In this document: positions 6,538-14,268 of the stretch, piece after piece
Layout of the letters: each line of letters starts with the position of its first letter
Numbering within the stretch: the stretch's first letter is position 1
Source of the DNA: JBBQWZ01 sp038210135
GTDB taxonomy: Bacteria; Acidobacteriota; Terriglobia; Bryobacterales; Bryobacteraceae
NCBI GenBank assembly: GCA_038210135.1
Contig: JBBQWZ010000064.1
Location: 1-21,106 of the forward strand
DNA length: 21,106 bases
Direction: 5' to 3'
Notes under the pieces: generated by a model
Seen by the model: the letters and a program-made list of their open reading frames with translations, nothing else
Told to the model about the DNA's origin: nothing
Database searches by the model: none
Made by a program: the position numbers and the translations under genes

Positions 6538-9138
6538 TCAGCCCTCGCGAAGAACCTGCATCGGTTCGAGCCGCGACGCACGAACCGCGGGCAGCAGCGA
6601 CGCGATCACCGAAACCGCAACGATGACTCCGACCACGCTGGCGAGAGTCACGAAATCCGATGGCGTCACACCAAACAGCATCTCGGCTAACAGACGCCCC
6701 GATGCCATCGCCAGTCCGATTCCAACGACGCAACCCAGCAACGAGATTCGCAGGCCTTGCGCCAGATACTGGCGAAGAATCTGCCCGCGCATCGCTCCCA
6801 AAGCAAGCCGCAGACCCACCTCGCGTTGCCGCACGCTCACCAGGTAGCTCATCGTCCCATACAAACCCAGGCTGACGAGCAACACAGCAGTAGCCGCGAA
6901 GAACGTTAGTAGGATCGTTCGCAGACGATTCTCGGCGTACGCCTCGGAGATGTGCTCGGTCAACGGCGTCAATTCATACACCGAACGCAGCGGCTCGATT
7001 TCACGAACCTTTTTCCGTACCGTTTCTGCCATCGCGGCGGCATCTCCGCTCGTCCTCACCAGAAAGAACGTGCCCGGCTGGTGCGCGCCGTAGCACCAGT
7101 AGATCGTCGGCACGGGCTCGCGTTCGAGACCCGTTTCCCGGGCGTCCCCGACAATTCCGCGGACTTCGGTCGATGGAATGAAACTCTGCTTTCGCAAGAG
7201 ATGATGACCGATGACGGCCGTGCCGCCGAAATAGCGGTCCGCGAAACTTCGGTTCACCATCATCGTTGGCGGATTCGCTTCATCCCCGCAGACTTCTCCG
7301 CTCAACAGCGGAATCTGCATCGTCGCGAAGTAGCTCGGCGTCACCGACCGGCTCTCCGCCCGCAGCTTGGGTTCCGATTCTCCGCGTCCTTCGATGAGCT
7401 CGAGGTCTGTCTGATACTCGACCGGCGTACCCGGCAGCGCGAAATTCGAAGTCGCCGCCGAGACCACTCCTGGAATGCCTCGGACGCTGTCGAGGATCCG
7501 GTTCACGCGCTGCTTCGATGCTTTTGGATCCGAGGTTTCTCCCCACGAAGTGCTCACGTGAAACGTCAGAACGCGCTGCGGCTCGAATCCCGGAGAAACC
7601 CGCCCGAGTTCCTGAAAGCTTCGCAACAACAATCCCGCGCCCGCCAGCAGCATCACAGCCAGCGCCACCTGAACGCCGACGAGTACGAATTGAACCGGGT
7701 TGCCGCCCGCCACCTGCGAACGGCTTCCGCTGGCAAGCGAACCGGCAAGCTCGCGCCTCGTGGCCTGAATCGCCGGCAGGATTCCACACAAGAGCGTCGC
7801 TCCCAGCGCGGAAGCGAGCGTGTACAGCAGGATCCTCACATCGATTCCGATTTCTTCAATCCGCGGCAGGTCGCGCGAAAGACTCGAGAAGACGCGTGAC
7901 GCGCCGGCCGCGATCAACAGGCCGAATGCGGCCCCCGCCAGCGCCAACAGCAAAACTTCCATCAGCAATTGACGAATCACAGCCGCGCGCGAAGCACCCA
8001 AGGAGAACCGCACCGCGATCTCATGCTGCCGCCCCGCCGCGCGCGAAAGTAATAACGCCGCGATGTTGGTGCAGGCGATCACGAGCAACAGCGACACCGA
8101 TCCAAACAGGATCCACAGCGAACGCCGTACGCCGCCCACGGTGACTTCCTTCAACGGCTCGACCTTCACCGAGAGTTCCCCGTCGGATTTCGGAAATTGC
8201 TTTTTCAGACTCTCCTGCACCGTCGCCATGTTCGCGCGCGCCTGTGTGAGCGTAACGCTCGGCTTCATTCGGCCTATAACCGTAAACCACCCGGTTTCGC
8301 GATTCTGTGCGTAGGGAGCATCCATCGGACTGGGCGCCCACAAGTTGACGTCCCGATCGGGAAACAGGAACGACGACGGCATCACTCCAACGATGGGAGT
8401 TGAAACTCGTCCGAAGCGCAGCGTTCTGCCGATCACGTTCGGGTCGGCGCCGAAACGCCGCCGCCAGAGCCGCTCGCTGATGATCAGCGCGTCCGGCCCG
8501 CCGAACTTCTCCTCCTGCGCGGTGAAGCCGCGACCCAGCATTGGCTGAATTCCCAACACCTGTAGGAACCGCGGAGTGATCAGCGCCCGCTTCATTTTCT
8601 CTGGCAATTCGCCAGACAGCTCCGAGTCATCCTGCGTGTAGTAGCCCATCACGGCTTGGAACGCTTCGTTCAACCGGTTCCAATCCTCCACGCGCGGAGG
8701 AGCCACCGCCGTGTCCTGCGACTTCGGTGTCGTCTGCTCGATCTTCACCAATTGGTCACCATTTGGGAACGGCAACGGCTTCAGCAGAACCGCATAAATT
8801 GCGGAGAACACCGCGGTGTTCGCGCCGATTCCCAAGGCCAGCGTCAGTACGACCGTAGCCGTGAACGCAGGTGTCTTGCGCAGCGTCCGGGTCGCCAATC
8901 GCACGTCGCGAAAGATCGCTTCCAGCCATCCGCTCACGTTCATATCCCGAGTCCTTTCGACTTGCGAGGTGTAATTCCCAAACGAGAGGTGCGCCTGCCG
9001 CCTCGCCTCGTCGCGGCTCATTCCGGCGGCTTCCCGTTCGTCCGCCCGTTCCGATACGTGAAACGCGAGTTCGCGATCCAGATCGCGATGGACCCGCCCC
9101 GGCCGTACCGTATTCCAAGCTCGCTCGAACCAAGACAT
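6538..9138 (-). CDS. ADOP-type ABC transporter permease (MacB/FtsX, two units)
   Basis: The product is 866 residues, started at ATG 9138 with GGGA seven bases ahead. The N terminus (about 1-70, RPGRVHRDLDRELAFHVSER ... LSFGNYTSQVERTRDM) is the charged permease prefix domain. Two MacB/FtsX units follow. Unit one has 'TLRKTPAFTATVVLTLALGI', a long MacB_PCD extracytoplasmic domain, and three helices around residues 340-450. Unit two contains 'FVLVGVQVALAVMLLAGAGL', another periplasmic domain, and C-terminal helices ending 'LLPAVRASRLEPMQVLREG', the usual end of this family. No ATPase gene is adjacent, matching the acidobacterial duplicated orphan permease (ADOP) family. The substrate is unknown; MacB relatives work by mechanotransmission to lipoprotein, peptide or drug export. 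The PadR gene lies 24 bp upstream on the same strand, so they form one operon. Confidence 0.9.
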   Translation of the reverse strand: MSWFERAWNTVRPGRVHRDLDRELAFHVSERADEREAAGMSRDEARRQAHLSFGNYTSQVERTRDMNVSGWLEAIFRDVRLATRTLRKTPAFTATVVLTLALGIGANTAVFSAIYAVLLKPLPFPNGDQLVKIEQTTPKSQDTAVAPPRVEDWNRLNEAFQAVMGYYTQDDSELSGELPEKMKRALITPRFLQVLGIQPMLGRGFTAQEEKFGGPDALIISERLWRRRFGADPNVIGRTLRFGRVSTPIVGVMPSSFLFPDRDVNLWAPSPMDAPYAQNRETGWFTVIGRMKPSVTLTQARANMATVQESLKKQFPKSDGELSVKVEPLKEVTVGGVRRSLWILFGSVSLLLVIACTNIAALLLSRAAGRQHEIAVRFSLGASRAAVIRQLLMEVLLLALAGAAFGLLIAAGASRVFSSLSRDLPRIEEIGIDVRILLYTLASALGATLLCGILPAIQATRRELAGSLASGSRSQVAGGNPVQFVLVGVQVALAVMLLAGAGLLLRSFQELGRVSPGFEPQRVLTFHVSTSWGETSDPKASKQRVNRILDSVRGIPGVVSAATSNFALPGTPVEYQTDLELIEGRGESEPKLRAESRSVTPSYFATMQIPLLSGEVCGDEANPPTMMVNRSFADRYFGGTAVIGHHLLRKQSFIPSTEVRGIVGDARETGLEREPVPTIYWCYGAHQPGTFFLVRTSGDAAAMAETVRKKVREIEPLRSVYELTPLTEHISEAYAENRLRTILLTFFAATAVLLVSLGLYGTMSYLVSVRQREVGLRLALGAMRGQILRQYLAQGLRISLLGCVVGIGLAMASGRLLAEMLFGVTPSDFVTLASVVGVIVAVSVIASLLPAVRASRLEPMQVLREG

Positions 9139-9162
9139 AGTTCCCTGCCCACGAGCGGCCGT

Positions 9163-9498
9163 CTACGCGTACCGCATCACCCGTCCGACGCCTTCGGTCA
9201 GGCGCGTCCAGGTTTCTTCTTCTTCGAGCAGGCGCTTACGGCCCAAACCGGTCAAGGAATAAAATCGAGCTTCCCGATTCTTCTCGGTTAAACCCCATTC
9301 GGCTCGAACCAGACCTTCTTGCTCCATCCGGTGCAATGCCGGGTACAGGCTGCCTTCCTCGACCCGCAGTAGTTGATCCGAAACCCGCTGAATATGCGCA
9401 GTAATCGCGTACCCATGCAGTCTCTTATTGGATGCCAGGGTCTTCAAAACCAACAAGCCCAGCGTTCCTTGTAGAATGTCGTTCTTCTTCGCGGCCAT
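9163..9498 (-). CDS. PadR-family transcriptional regulator
   Basis: The product is 111 residues and all but the extreme ends is PadR winged helix: KNDILQGTLGLLVLKTLA (helix 1), LHGYAITAHIQRVSDQLLRV (helix 2), EEGSLYPALHRMEQEGLVRA (recognition helix) and the wing 'REARFYSLTGLGRKRL'. The C-terminal dimer helix ends 'EGVGRVMRYA'. This short PadR type is almost always paired with an ADOP permease in Acidobacteria, as here, and normally represses its own operon. The start at 9498 gives the canonical MAAKKNDILQGTLG opening. Only a weak AGG lies about 10 bases upstream. The CTAN-rich sequence just before it is the likely operator. Confidence 0.93.
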   Translation of the reverse strand: MAAKKNDILQGTLGLLVLKTLASNKRLHGYAITAHIQRVSDQLLRVEEGSLYPALHRMEQEGLVRAEWGLTEKNREARFYSLTGLGRKRLLEEEETWTRLTEGVGRVMRYA

Positions 9499-9506
9499 AA
9501 TTCAAT

Positions 9507-9532
9507 ACCTAACTAACTATGCCTAGCTAGCT
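9507..9532 (-). promoter_or_regulatory. Candidate PadR operator/promoter of the padR-permease operon
   Basis: Just 9 bases before the PadR start codon lies an A/T-rich run with 4-bp periodic CTAN units (CTAACTAACTATGCCTAGCTAG), including the palindromes CTAGCTAG (9523-9530) and AGCTAGCT (9525-9532). It differs sharply in composition from its GC-rich surroundings and is placed where an autoregulatory repressor would block transcription. Binding by this PadR is inference. Confidence 0.5.
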
Positions 9533-9540
9533 CCTGAGTC

Positions 9541-9673
9541 TACCCGATGGACGATGAATTCGTCAAACGGTTAGTTGAAAATTTGCCGAACCGCCACGGT
9601 CCATCACGAAGCTGCGTGGCTTCCGTTGGTTGATGATGACCCGGCAGGTGGACGTAGCGCGCGACTAAGGCGC
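9541..9673. other. Intergenic, nothing recognised
   Basis: This stretch separates the padR promoter from the TIGR03437 relic. No frame reads like a protein and no repeat shared with the rest of the window was found. Confidence 0.4.
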
Positions 9674-9840
9674 TCATGAAGCGGCCTGGCCGGTAGCCAC
9701 GGGGTTATCCACGGGACCGCTCCCGGTAAAGTAGATCGACACATAGGATCCGAGCGACGCAGGGTTCTCCGGTACATTCACCGATTGGTCCTGATTGCGG
9801 ACCGCGGCGCGATTATTTCCGGGCTGGATATTCGCGTCCC
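9674..9840 (-). pseudogene. Relic of a TIGR03437-type C-terminal domain
   Basis: The minus strand reads NIQPGNNRAAVRNQDQSVNV, PENPASLGSYVSIYFTGSG, PVDNPVATGQAAS, then a stop (TCA at 9674-9676 on the forward strand). This matches the middle of the TIGR03437 domain ('GxAAVxNQDGSVNxxxNPAxxGSxVxxYxTGxG...DNPVATG'), a C-terminal domain greatly expanded in Solibacter and its relatives on secreted proteins. The domain normally continues past 'TGxAA' for 60-80 residues with further strands, so it is cut short. Upstream the frame loses its resemblance near 9840. No host gene remains. It is a degraded gene end. Confidence 0.6.
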
Positions 9841-10008
9841 CGAACCGTTCATCATCACGGCCGAGATTCCGGAGGGAATGACCAAGAACAGTTCCGTCAA
9901 ATGCTTCAGAAAGAGGCCAACGGTGTGCCTTCTGTACCGGCCCGCGGCCTAAAGGACAATCGGAGGCGCGCGGGCCGTTCGCTGCCTCGCGCAAAAGGCC
10001 CCGGCGAC
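9841..10008. other. Upstream region of the Crp/Fnr gene
   Basis: No gene was identified. The minus strand continues open through this part but does not read as a known domain, and it probably carries frameshifted remains of the TIGR03437 gene. The proximal part leads into two palindromes listed next. Confidence 0.35.
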
Positions 10009-10043
10009 GAAGTAATACTTCTTTGCCCGGTCCATAATGGACC
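10009..10043 (+). promoter_or_regulatory. Two perfect palindromes abutting the Crp/Fnr start codon
   Basis: GAAGTA-a-TACTTC occupies 10009-10021 and GGTCCAT-a-ATGGACC occupies 10029-10043. Their centres (10015 and 10036) are 21 bp apart, two helical turns. The second ends on the base before ATG 10044, in the place of a ribosome binding site, and no Shine-Dalgarno sequence is present. They could be dimeric regulator sites (perhaps autoregulation) or an RNA hairpin that hides the start codon. Confidence 0.5.
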
Positions 10044-10748
10044 ATGCAAGCTGCTCCGGGGTCGCCACGGCAGATTCTCAAGAACACACCGCTCTTCGCC
10101 GCGCTGAACGACACTGAATTGAATTCTCTAGCCGCCCGCTCAGGGGTCCGATCCTTTGACGCGTCGGCGATTCTGTTCTCCGAAGGCGATTCTTGCGCGG
10201 GACTATACATCGTGGTGAGCGGACGAGTCCGAATTTTCAAGACCTCAGCAAGCGGGCGCGAACAGGTGCTGACCGTCGAGGGTCCCGGGAGTTCCATCGC
10301 GGAACTTCCTGTCTTCGACGGCGGACCCTATCCGGCTTCCGCATCGGCTCTTGTAAAGGCTGAAATGCTGTTCATCTCGCAGGCGGATCTTCGGGCGATT
10401 TGCCTGGAACATCCCGAGGTGTCGCTGAAGTTATTGCAGGTCGTGGGAGCGCGACTGCGCAGGCTGGTGGGAATCATTGAAGAACTCTCCTTTACCACGG
10501 TCCGGCACCGGTTGATTTCGTGGATTCTGCGGGAAGCGAACACCGAAGGCAAAGTGACTGAGCGCGGCGTCGTTTTTCCTTTGCGTGCGAACCAGCAGGA
10601 GCTGGCGGCGCACATCGGCACGGTCCGGGAACTGGTTTCGCGGAACTTGGCGCGCTTGCAGGCTCAGAGCTTTATTGAGATGAACGGACGCGAGATCACG
10701 GTTTTGGATGCCGAAGGTCTGAAGGCGGATTTGGCTTCAGCCGTCTGA
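10044..10748 (+). CDS. Crp/Fnr-family transcriptional regulator
   Basis: The product is 234 residues. Residues about 8-125 form the cyclic-nucleotide-binding-like barrel (LKNTPLFAALNDTELNSLAA, ILFSEGDSCAGLYIVVSGRV, EQVLTVEGPGSSIAELPVFDG). A long dimer helix follows (about 118-150, HPEVSLKLLQVVGARLRRLV), and then a Crp-type winged helix (about 150-225, VRHRLISWILREA ... ANQQELAAHIGTVRELVSRN). It lacks the N-terminal cysteine cluster of Fnr; the cysteines seen (SCAGL, ICLEH) are isolated. It is therefore closer to the Dnr/NnrR/HcpR-like branch, whose members often sense NO through haem. That ligand is inference. It is placed 84 bp ahead of ric and the NO reductase gene, which strongly suggests it controls the NO response. 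The start at 10044 fits the family's usual N terminus. Confidence 0.88.
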   Translation: MQAAPGSPRQILKNTPLFAALNDTELNSLAARSGVRSFDASAILFSEGDSCAGLYIVVSGRVRIFKTSASGREQVLTVEGPGSSIAELPVFDGGPYPASASALVKAEMLFISQADLRAICLEHPEVSLKLLQVVGARLRRLVGIIEELSFTTVRHRLISWILREANTEGKVTERGVVFPLRANQQELAAHIGTVRELVSRNLARLQAQSFIEMNGREITVLDAEGLKADLASAV

Positions 10749-10770
10749 TTCACATTTATTCTTGCCACCG

Positions 10771-10784
10771 GTGACTTAGGTCAC
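10771..10784 (+). promoter_or_regulatory. Crp/Fnr-type binding site upstream of ric
   Basis: GTGAC-TTAG-GTCAC is a perfect inverted repeat, also readable as GTGA-N6-TCAC, which is the Crp/Fnr superfamily site layout. It sits 48 bp before the ric start and 23 bp after the Crp/Fnr regulator gene, so the neighbouring regulator is the natural candidate to bind it and activate ric and the NO reductase gene. The palindrome is directly visible; the pairing with the regulator is inference. Confidence 0.6.
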
Positions 10785-10832
10785 AGCTTCGCGCAGGTTT
10801 ACGGCTTACTCTCGCCCCAGAGGGTAAGCCAA

Positions 10833-11573
10833 ATGAGCTTCGAAATCACACAAACCGTCGGCGAGATCGCGGCCGAAAATCCATCCAGCATTCGCGTTTT
10901 CGAATCGCTAGGCATTGACTATTGCTGCGGCGGAAAGCGGTCGCTGACCGACGCCTGCACCCGCGTGGGCGTGGACGCCGCGCATGTTCTGCAGCTTTTG
11001 GCGGATACGAAAAAGGCCGCGTCGGCGAAGAATACTACACGGTGGGACGAACAGCCACTGCGGAAGCTGACCGGCCACATCATCGAAACGCATCACGCCT
11101 ACGTCCGGCGGGAGATTCCGCGGCTGGAGGCGATGGGCGCTAAGATCAGCGGCAAGCATGGCGCTTCAAAGCCGGAAGTCGTTCAGATTGCGGAGCTGTT
11201 TTCCGCGATGGCTCAGGAGCTTTCGACGCACCTAATGAAGGAAGAGCAGACTCTCTTTCCGTTTATCGAGGAAATGGAAGTGGCGGTCGAAAGACAATTG
11301 CCGATTCCAACCGCCTGTTTCGAAACCGTCGATCGTCCGATCGCGAACCTGGTGGCGGATCACGACGACGCGGGAGCGATTCTTGAGCGGATCCGCGATT
11401 TGTCGAGCGGATACGCCGCGCCCATAGATGCCTGTCCGACGTTCCGGGCTTACTACCAGGGCCTGCGGGAATTCGAACAGGATCTGCATCAGCACGTACA
11501 CCTTGAGAACAACATCCTGTTTCCGCGCGCGGTGGCGATGGAGCTATCGGCTTCGCCGGCTCATTCTTTTTAA
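10833..11573 (+). CDS. ric: Iron-sulfur cluster repair di-iron protein Ric (YtfE/ScdA family)
   Basis: The product is 246 residues. ATG 10833 has AGAGG nine bases upstream. Residues 1-60 are the ScdA_N domain (VGEIAAENPSSIRVFESLGI, then DYCCGGKRSLTDAC, the hallmark Cys-Cys motif). The rest is a hemerythrin-like four-helix bundle. It has candidate di-iron ligands in 'HIIETHH', 'STHLMKEEQTLFPFIEEM', 'VADHDDAG' and 'QHVHLENNILFPRA'. Ric proteins restore Fe-S clusters damaged by nitric oxide or oxidants in the cytoplasm (established for the family). Placement between a Crp/Fnr regulator and a nitric oxide reductase supports a nitrosative-stress role. The reductase gene starts 58 bp after its stop, and I expect a shared transcript. 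Confidence 0.95.
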   Translation: MSFEITQTVGEIAAENPSSIRVFESLGIDYCCGGKRSLTDACTRVGVDAAHVLQLLADTKKAASAKNTTRWDEQPLRKLTGHIIETHHAYVRREIPRLEAMGAKISGKHGASKPEVVQIAELFSAMAQELSTHLMKEEQTLFPFIEEMEVAVERQLPIPTACFETVDRPIANLVADHDDAGAILERIRDLSSGYAAPIDACPTFRAYYQGLREFEQDLHQHVHLENNILFPRAVAMELSASPAHSF

Positions 11574-11631
11574 AGAAGGATTGAGAAGTTTTGGCTGCGC
11601 GGAACACTTTGAGGAACAGGAAAAATCTGAC

Positions 11632-13899
11632 ATGAGAAAACTTTGGATCAGCTTTGCGGTGGTTTTTAGCGTTTCGTTCGCAATTCTAGGATGGATTGGA
11701 ACCAGAATTTATCAGGAAATGCCCCCGATCCCGTCTACCGTAGTGACGACGGACGGCAAGGTGGTGGTTGCGAATGGCGACGTCGGGCGCGGGCAGAATG
11801 TCTGGCAGGCGCTCGGGGGGATGGAGGTGGGTTCGATTTGGGGTCACGGCAGTTATGTGGCTCCGGATTGGACGGCGGACTGGCTGCATCGCGAAGCCGT
11901 GTTTGTGCTCGACGACTGGTCGCAAGCCGAGGTGGGTAAGCCATACGCCAACCTTTCGGCGGAGGAGCAGGCGCGCTATCGGGGCCGTCTCGAGGAGATG
12001 TACAAGAAGAATACATATGATGCGGCGACGAACTCCGTAGTCATCGCGCCGGTCCGCGCGCGCGCCTTCGAGGCTTGCCTGAAGCATTACTCAAGTGTGT
12101 TTATTGGCGGCAATGCGGCGTATGCGATTCCGGAGGGCAGTGTGAGCAGCCCGGAGCGGATGCGCCAGTTTGCGAGCTTCATTTTTTGGACGTCCTGGAC
12201 GGCGGCGGCGAATCGCCCAAATGACAAGATTTCCTACACGCACAACTGGCCGCACGAGCCGCTGATCGGCAATCGTCCATCCGGCGAGAGCGTCATTTGG
12301 ACGGGCGTCAGCATCATTGTGCTTCTCGCCGGAATCTGCGCGATGGTCTGGTGGTATGCCTCGCAGAAAGCCGAAGAGCTTCCGGGTAGTTTGCCGGCTA
12401 CCGATCCGCTGGGAAAATGGGCCGCGACGCCATCCCAACGCGCGACACTGAAATATTTCTGGGTGGTTTCGCTGCTCATCCTGGTGCAAATCGTCATGGG
12501 AATCGTGACGGCTCACTATGGCGTCGAGGGCGACGGCTTCTATGGTTTCAAGATTTCGAAGATGATTCCCTACAGCGTGACGCGCACGTGGCACGTACAG
12601 CTTGGCATCTTCTGGATCGCGACGGCGTGGCTTGCGGCCGGGCTGTTCATCGGTCCTCTGGTCAGCGGGAAAGAGCCTAAATTCCAGGCGCTTGGCGTCC
12701 ATGTTTTATTCGGAGCGTTACTCGTCATCGTGGTCGGTTCTATGACGGGAGAGTGGCTGAGCATCCAGAACAAGCTGTCCGATGCGAATTCATTTCTTTG
12801 GGGACATCAGGGCTATGAATATGTCGACCTTGGCAGAGTCTGGCAGTTCCTACTATTCGTGGGTCTGCTGATCTGGCTCTTCCTGGTGGTGCGATCCGTA
12901 AGGCCGGCGCTAAAGGAGGGTGGCGAACACAATCCCTTGCTGTGGCTGTTTCTGATGTCCGGCGCGGCCATTGGTTTGTTCTACGGCGCGGGCCTCATGT
13001 GGGGGCAGCACACGCATCTATCGATCGTGGAATATTGGCGCTGGTGGGTGATCCATCTGTGGGTCGAGGGCTTCTTCGAAGTGTTTGCCACCACAGTGAT
13101 CGCGTTCTTCTTTACGAGGCTTGGCTTGATTCGTCCGTTATTCGCCGCCAAGGCGGCGTTGCTGTCGGCGACGATCTTCCTGGCGGGCGGCATTGTCGGA
13201 ACCTGCCACCACTTGTACTTCTCCGGCACTCCTACTGTAGCCCTGGCGTTCGGATCGGTTTTCAGCGCGCTTGAGGTGGTTCCGCTGACGCTGGTCGCGT
13301 ACGCCGCACTCGATGATCTACGGCGCGGCAAGATGACGGTATGGGCCGTCCGATACCGCTGGCCGATTTACTTCTTCGTCGCCACGGCGTTCTGGAACAT
13401 GATCGGAGCCGGGTTGTTCGGCTTCATGATCAATCCGCCAATCGCGTTGTACTACATGCAAGGCCTGAACACCACGCCGTTGCATGGACACGCCGCCCTG
13501 TTCGGAGTCTACGGGATGCTCGGCATCGGACTGATGCTGGTGTGTCTGCGGGCGATGAGTCCGGGAATCCAGTGGAGAGAGAACTGGCTCCGGAATGCGT
13601 TCTGGGGAATGAATGTCGGTCTGTTCACCATGTGCGTCGGAAGTCTGCTTCCGGTGGGACTGATGCAGACGTGGGCGTCGGTCGATCAGGGTTACTGGTA
13701 CGCGCGCAGCACCGAGTTTCTTGGAACTCCGCTTATGCAGAATCTCCGCTGGCTGCGGGTGCCGGGCGATACGATCTTCGCGATAGGCGCGTTGATTCTT
13801 GTCGCGTTTGTGTTCCTGACGCGATCCGGCCGGAAGGTCGAGCCGGTGAGCGACGCGGCGGAATCTGGCTTGAAACCTGCGATCCAGCCGGCAAAGTAG
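11632..13899 (+). CDS. norZ: Quinol-dependent nitric oxide reductase (qNOR)
   Basis: The product is 755 residues. It reduces 2 NO to N2O at the inner membrane using quinol electrons. The frame is open upstream, but ATG 11632 is chosen because AGGAAA lies eight bases ahead and the protein then starts with the usual membrane helix (MRKLWISFAVVFSVSFAIL). Residues about 30-220 form the periplasmic domain, fused as in qNOR and without CxxCH. Then come about 13 membrane helices. Conserved metal sites are visible: H321 in 'RTWHVQLG' (low-spin haem), H475 with E479 in 'VIHLWVEGFFE', H526-H527 in 'GTCHHLYFSG' (FeB site), and H618/H620 in 'PLHGHAALFG' (haem ligands). The length matches the single-subunit enzyme. 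A detoxifying rather than denitrifying role is likely, because no nitrite or nitrous oxide reductase is nearby. Confidence 0.96.
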   Translation: MRKLWISFAVVFSVSFAILGWIGTRIYQEMPPIPSTVVTTDGKVVVANGDVGRGQNVWQALGGMEVGSIWGHGSYVAPDWTADWLHREAVFVLDDWSQAEVGKPYANLSAEEQARYRGRLEEMYKKNTYDAATNSVVIAPVRARAFEACLKHYSSVFIGGNAAYAIPEGSVSSPERMRQFASFIFWTSWTAAANRPNDKISYTHNWPHEPLIGNRPSGESVIWTGVSIIVLLAGICAMVWWYASQKAEELPGSLPATDPLGKWAATPSQRATLKYFWVVSLLILVQIVMGIVTAHYGVEGDGFYGFKISKMIPYSVTRTWHVQLGIFWIATAWLAAGLFIGPLVSGKEPKFQALGVHVLFGALLVIVVGSMTGEWLSIQNKLSDANSFLWGHQGYEYVDLGRVWQFLLFVGLLIWLFLVVRSVRPALKEGGEHNPLLWLFLMSGAAIGLFYGAGLMWGQHTHLSIVEYWRWWVIHLWVEGFFEVFATTVIAFFFTRLGLIRPLFAAKAALLSATIFLAGGIVGTCHHLYFSGTPTVALAFGSVFSALEVVPLTLVAYAALDDLRRGKMTVWAVRYRWPIYFFVATAFWNMIGAGLFGFMINPPIALYYMQGLNTTPLHGHAALFGVYGMLGIGLMLVCLRAMSPGIQWRENWLRNAFWGMNVGLFTMCVGSLLPVGLMQTWASVDQGYWYARSTEFLGTPLMQNLRWLRVPGDTIFAIGALILVAFVFLTRSGRKVEPVSDAAESGLKPAIQPAK

Positions 13900-14095
13900 G
13901 CGCTGGCACTAGAGGAAGCGTGGCCTAGTACTGCCTGCGCGCCGCTCGCGTTTGCATGAGTTCGACCAGCCACTGTTCGGAGTCTGAGAGGGATGATTTC
14001 GCCATGTTGCTACGAAGTACGTGAGGTGATTCGATGGCGAGCGAGCGTCGAGCGGAGAGGTTGGAAACGTTGGTTTTCGGGGGCTTCTTCGTCGG

Positions 14096-14133
14096 AAATG
14101 AAACGTTTTGCGAGAGACTAAGGCGCGTAAGTG
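14096..14133 (-). repeat. Copy 2 of the dispersed repeat found ahead of the Oar-like receptor
   Basis: Read on the minus strand, this gives CTTACG, a short variable spacer, TAGTCTCTCGCAAAA, then CGTTTCAT, matching 2730-2778 with one internal 8-9 bp tandem unit fewer. It contains one AAACGTTT (14101-14108) where the first copy has two. There is no receptor gene downstream on this strand, so it may be the leader of a lost gene or a mobile repeat. Confidence 0.55.
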
Positions 14134-14179
14134 CCACATAGCCGCGTGACGCCTATGTCATCGAAGTGTCGCGGCCAGT

Positions 14180-14268
14180 TTACTCCTGGTTGGTCGGCAA
14201 ACCGGAAGTTGAGATCGCAGCCCTACTATGCCGGGCTAACTTCCGGATTGCCGGTGATCCAGGAGTAA
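14180..14268 (+). repeat. Large palindromic intergenic element, copy A
   Basis: The left arm (14181-14210, TACTCCTGG ... CGGCAA-a-CCGGAAGTT) pairs with the right arm (14238-14267, AACTTCCGG-a-TTGCCG ... CCAGGAGTA). About 25 of 30 positions match, and a further stem AGCCC/GGGCT lies in the loop. The core recurs at 19336-19402. The non-palindromic parts TTGGTC (left) and GTGATCC (right) are also shared, so the element has a direction. An 8-bp direct repeat GCGGCCAG flanks it (14171-14178 and 14274-14281). It resembles a REP or MITE-like element at convergent gene ends. Confidence 0.75.

Noticed and set aside
6952..7899. Plus-strand open frame of 315 codons inside the permease gene
   Set aside because: Antisense shadow with extreme Arg and His content. 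The permease is unambiguous on the other strand.
10776..10795. GG-N10-GC match within the ric upstream region as a sigma54 promoter
   Set aside because: The spacing fits, but the flanks (AGGTCA, TCGC) are poor matches to TGGCAC and TTGC, and the bases belong partly to a better Crp/Fnr-type palindrome.
11428..11631. Extended N terminus for the NO reductase from 11428
   Set aside because: It overlaps the 3' end of ric and has no membrane logic. ATG 11632 has a Shine-Dalgarno sequence and begins the expected first helix.
12091..12702. Minus-strand open frame of 203 codons inside the NO reductase gene
   Set aside because: Antisense shadow of a highly conserved enzyme.
14180..14268. Integron attC site
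   Set aside because: The order of the conserved bases is wrong (GTT inside left, AAC inside right, with no RYYYAAC...GTTRRRY ends), and there is no integrase or cassette array.
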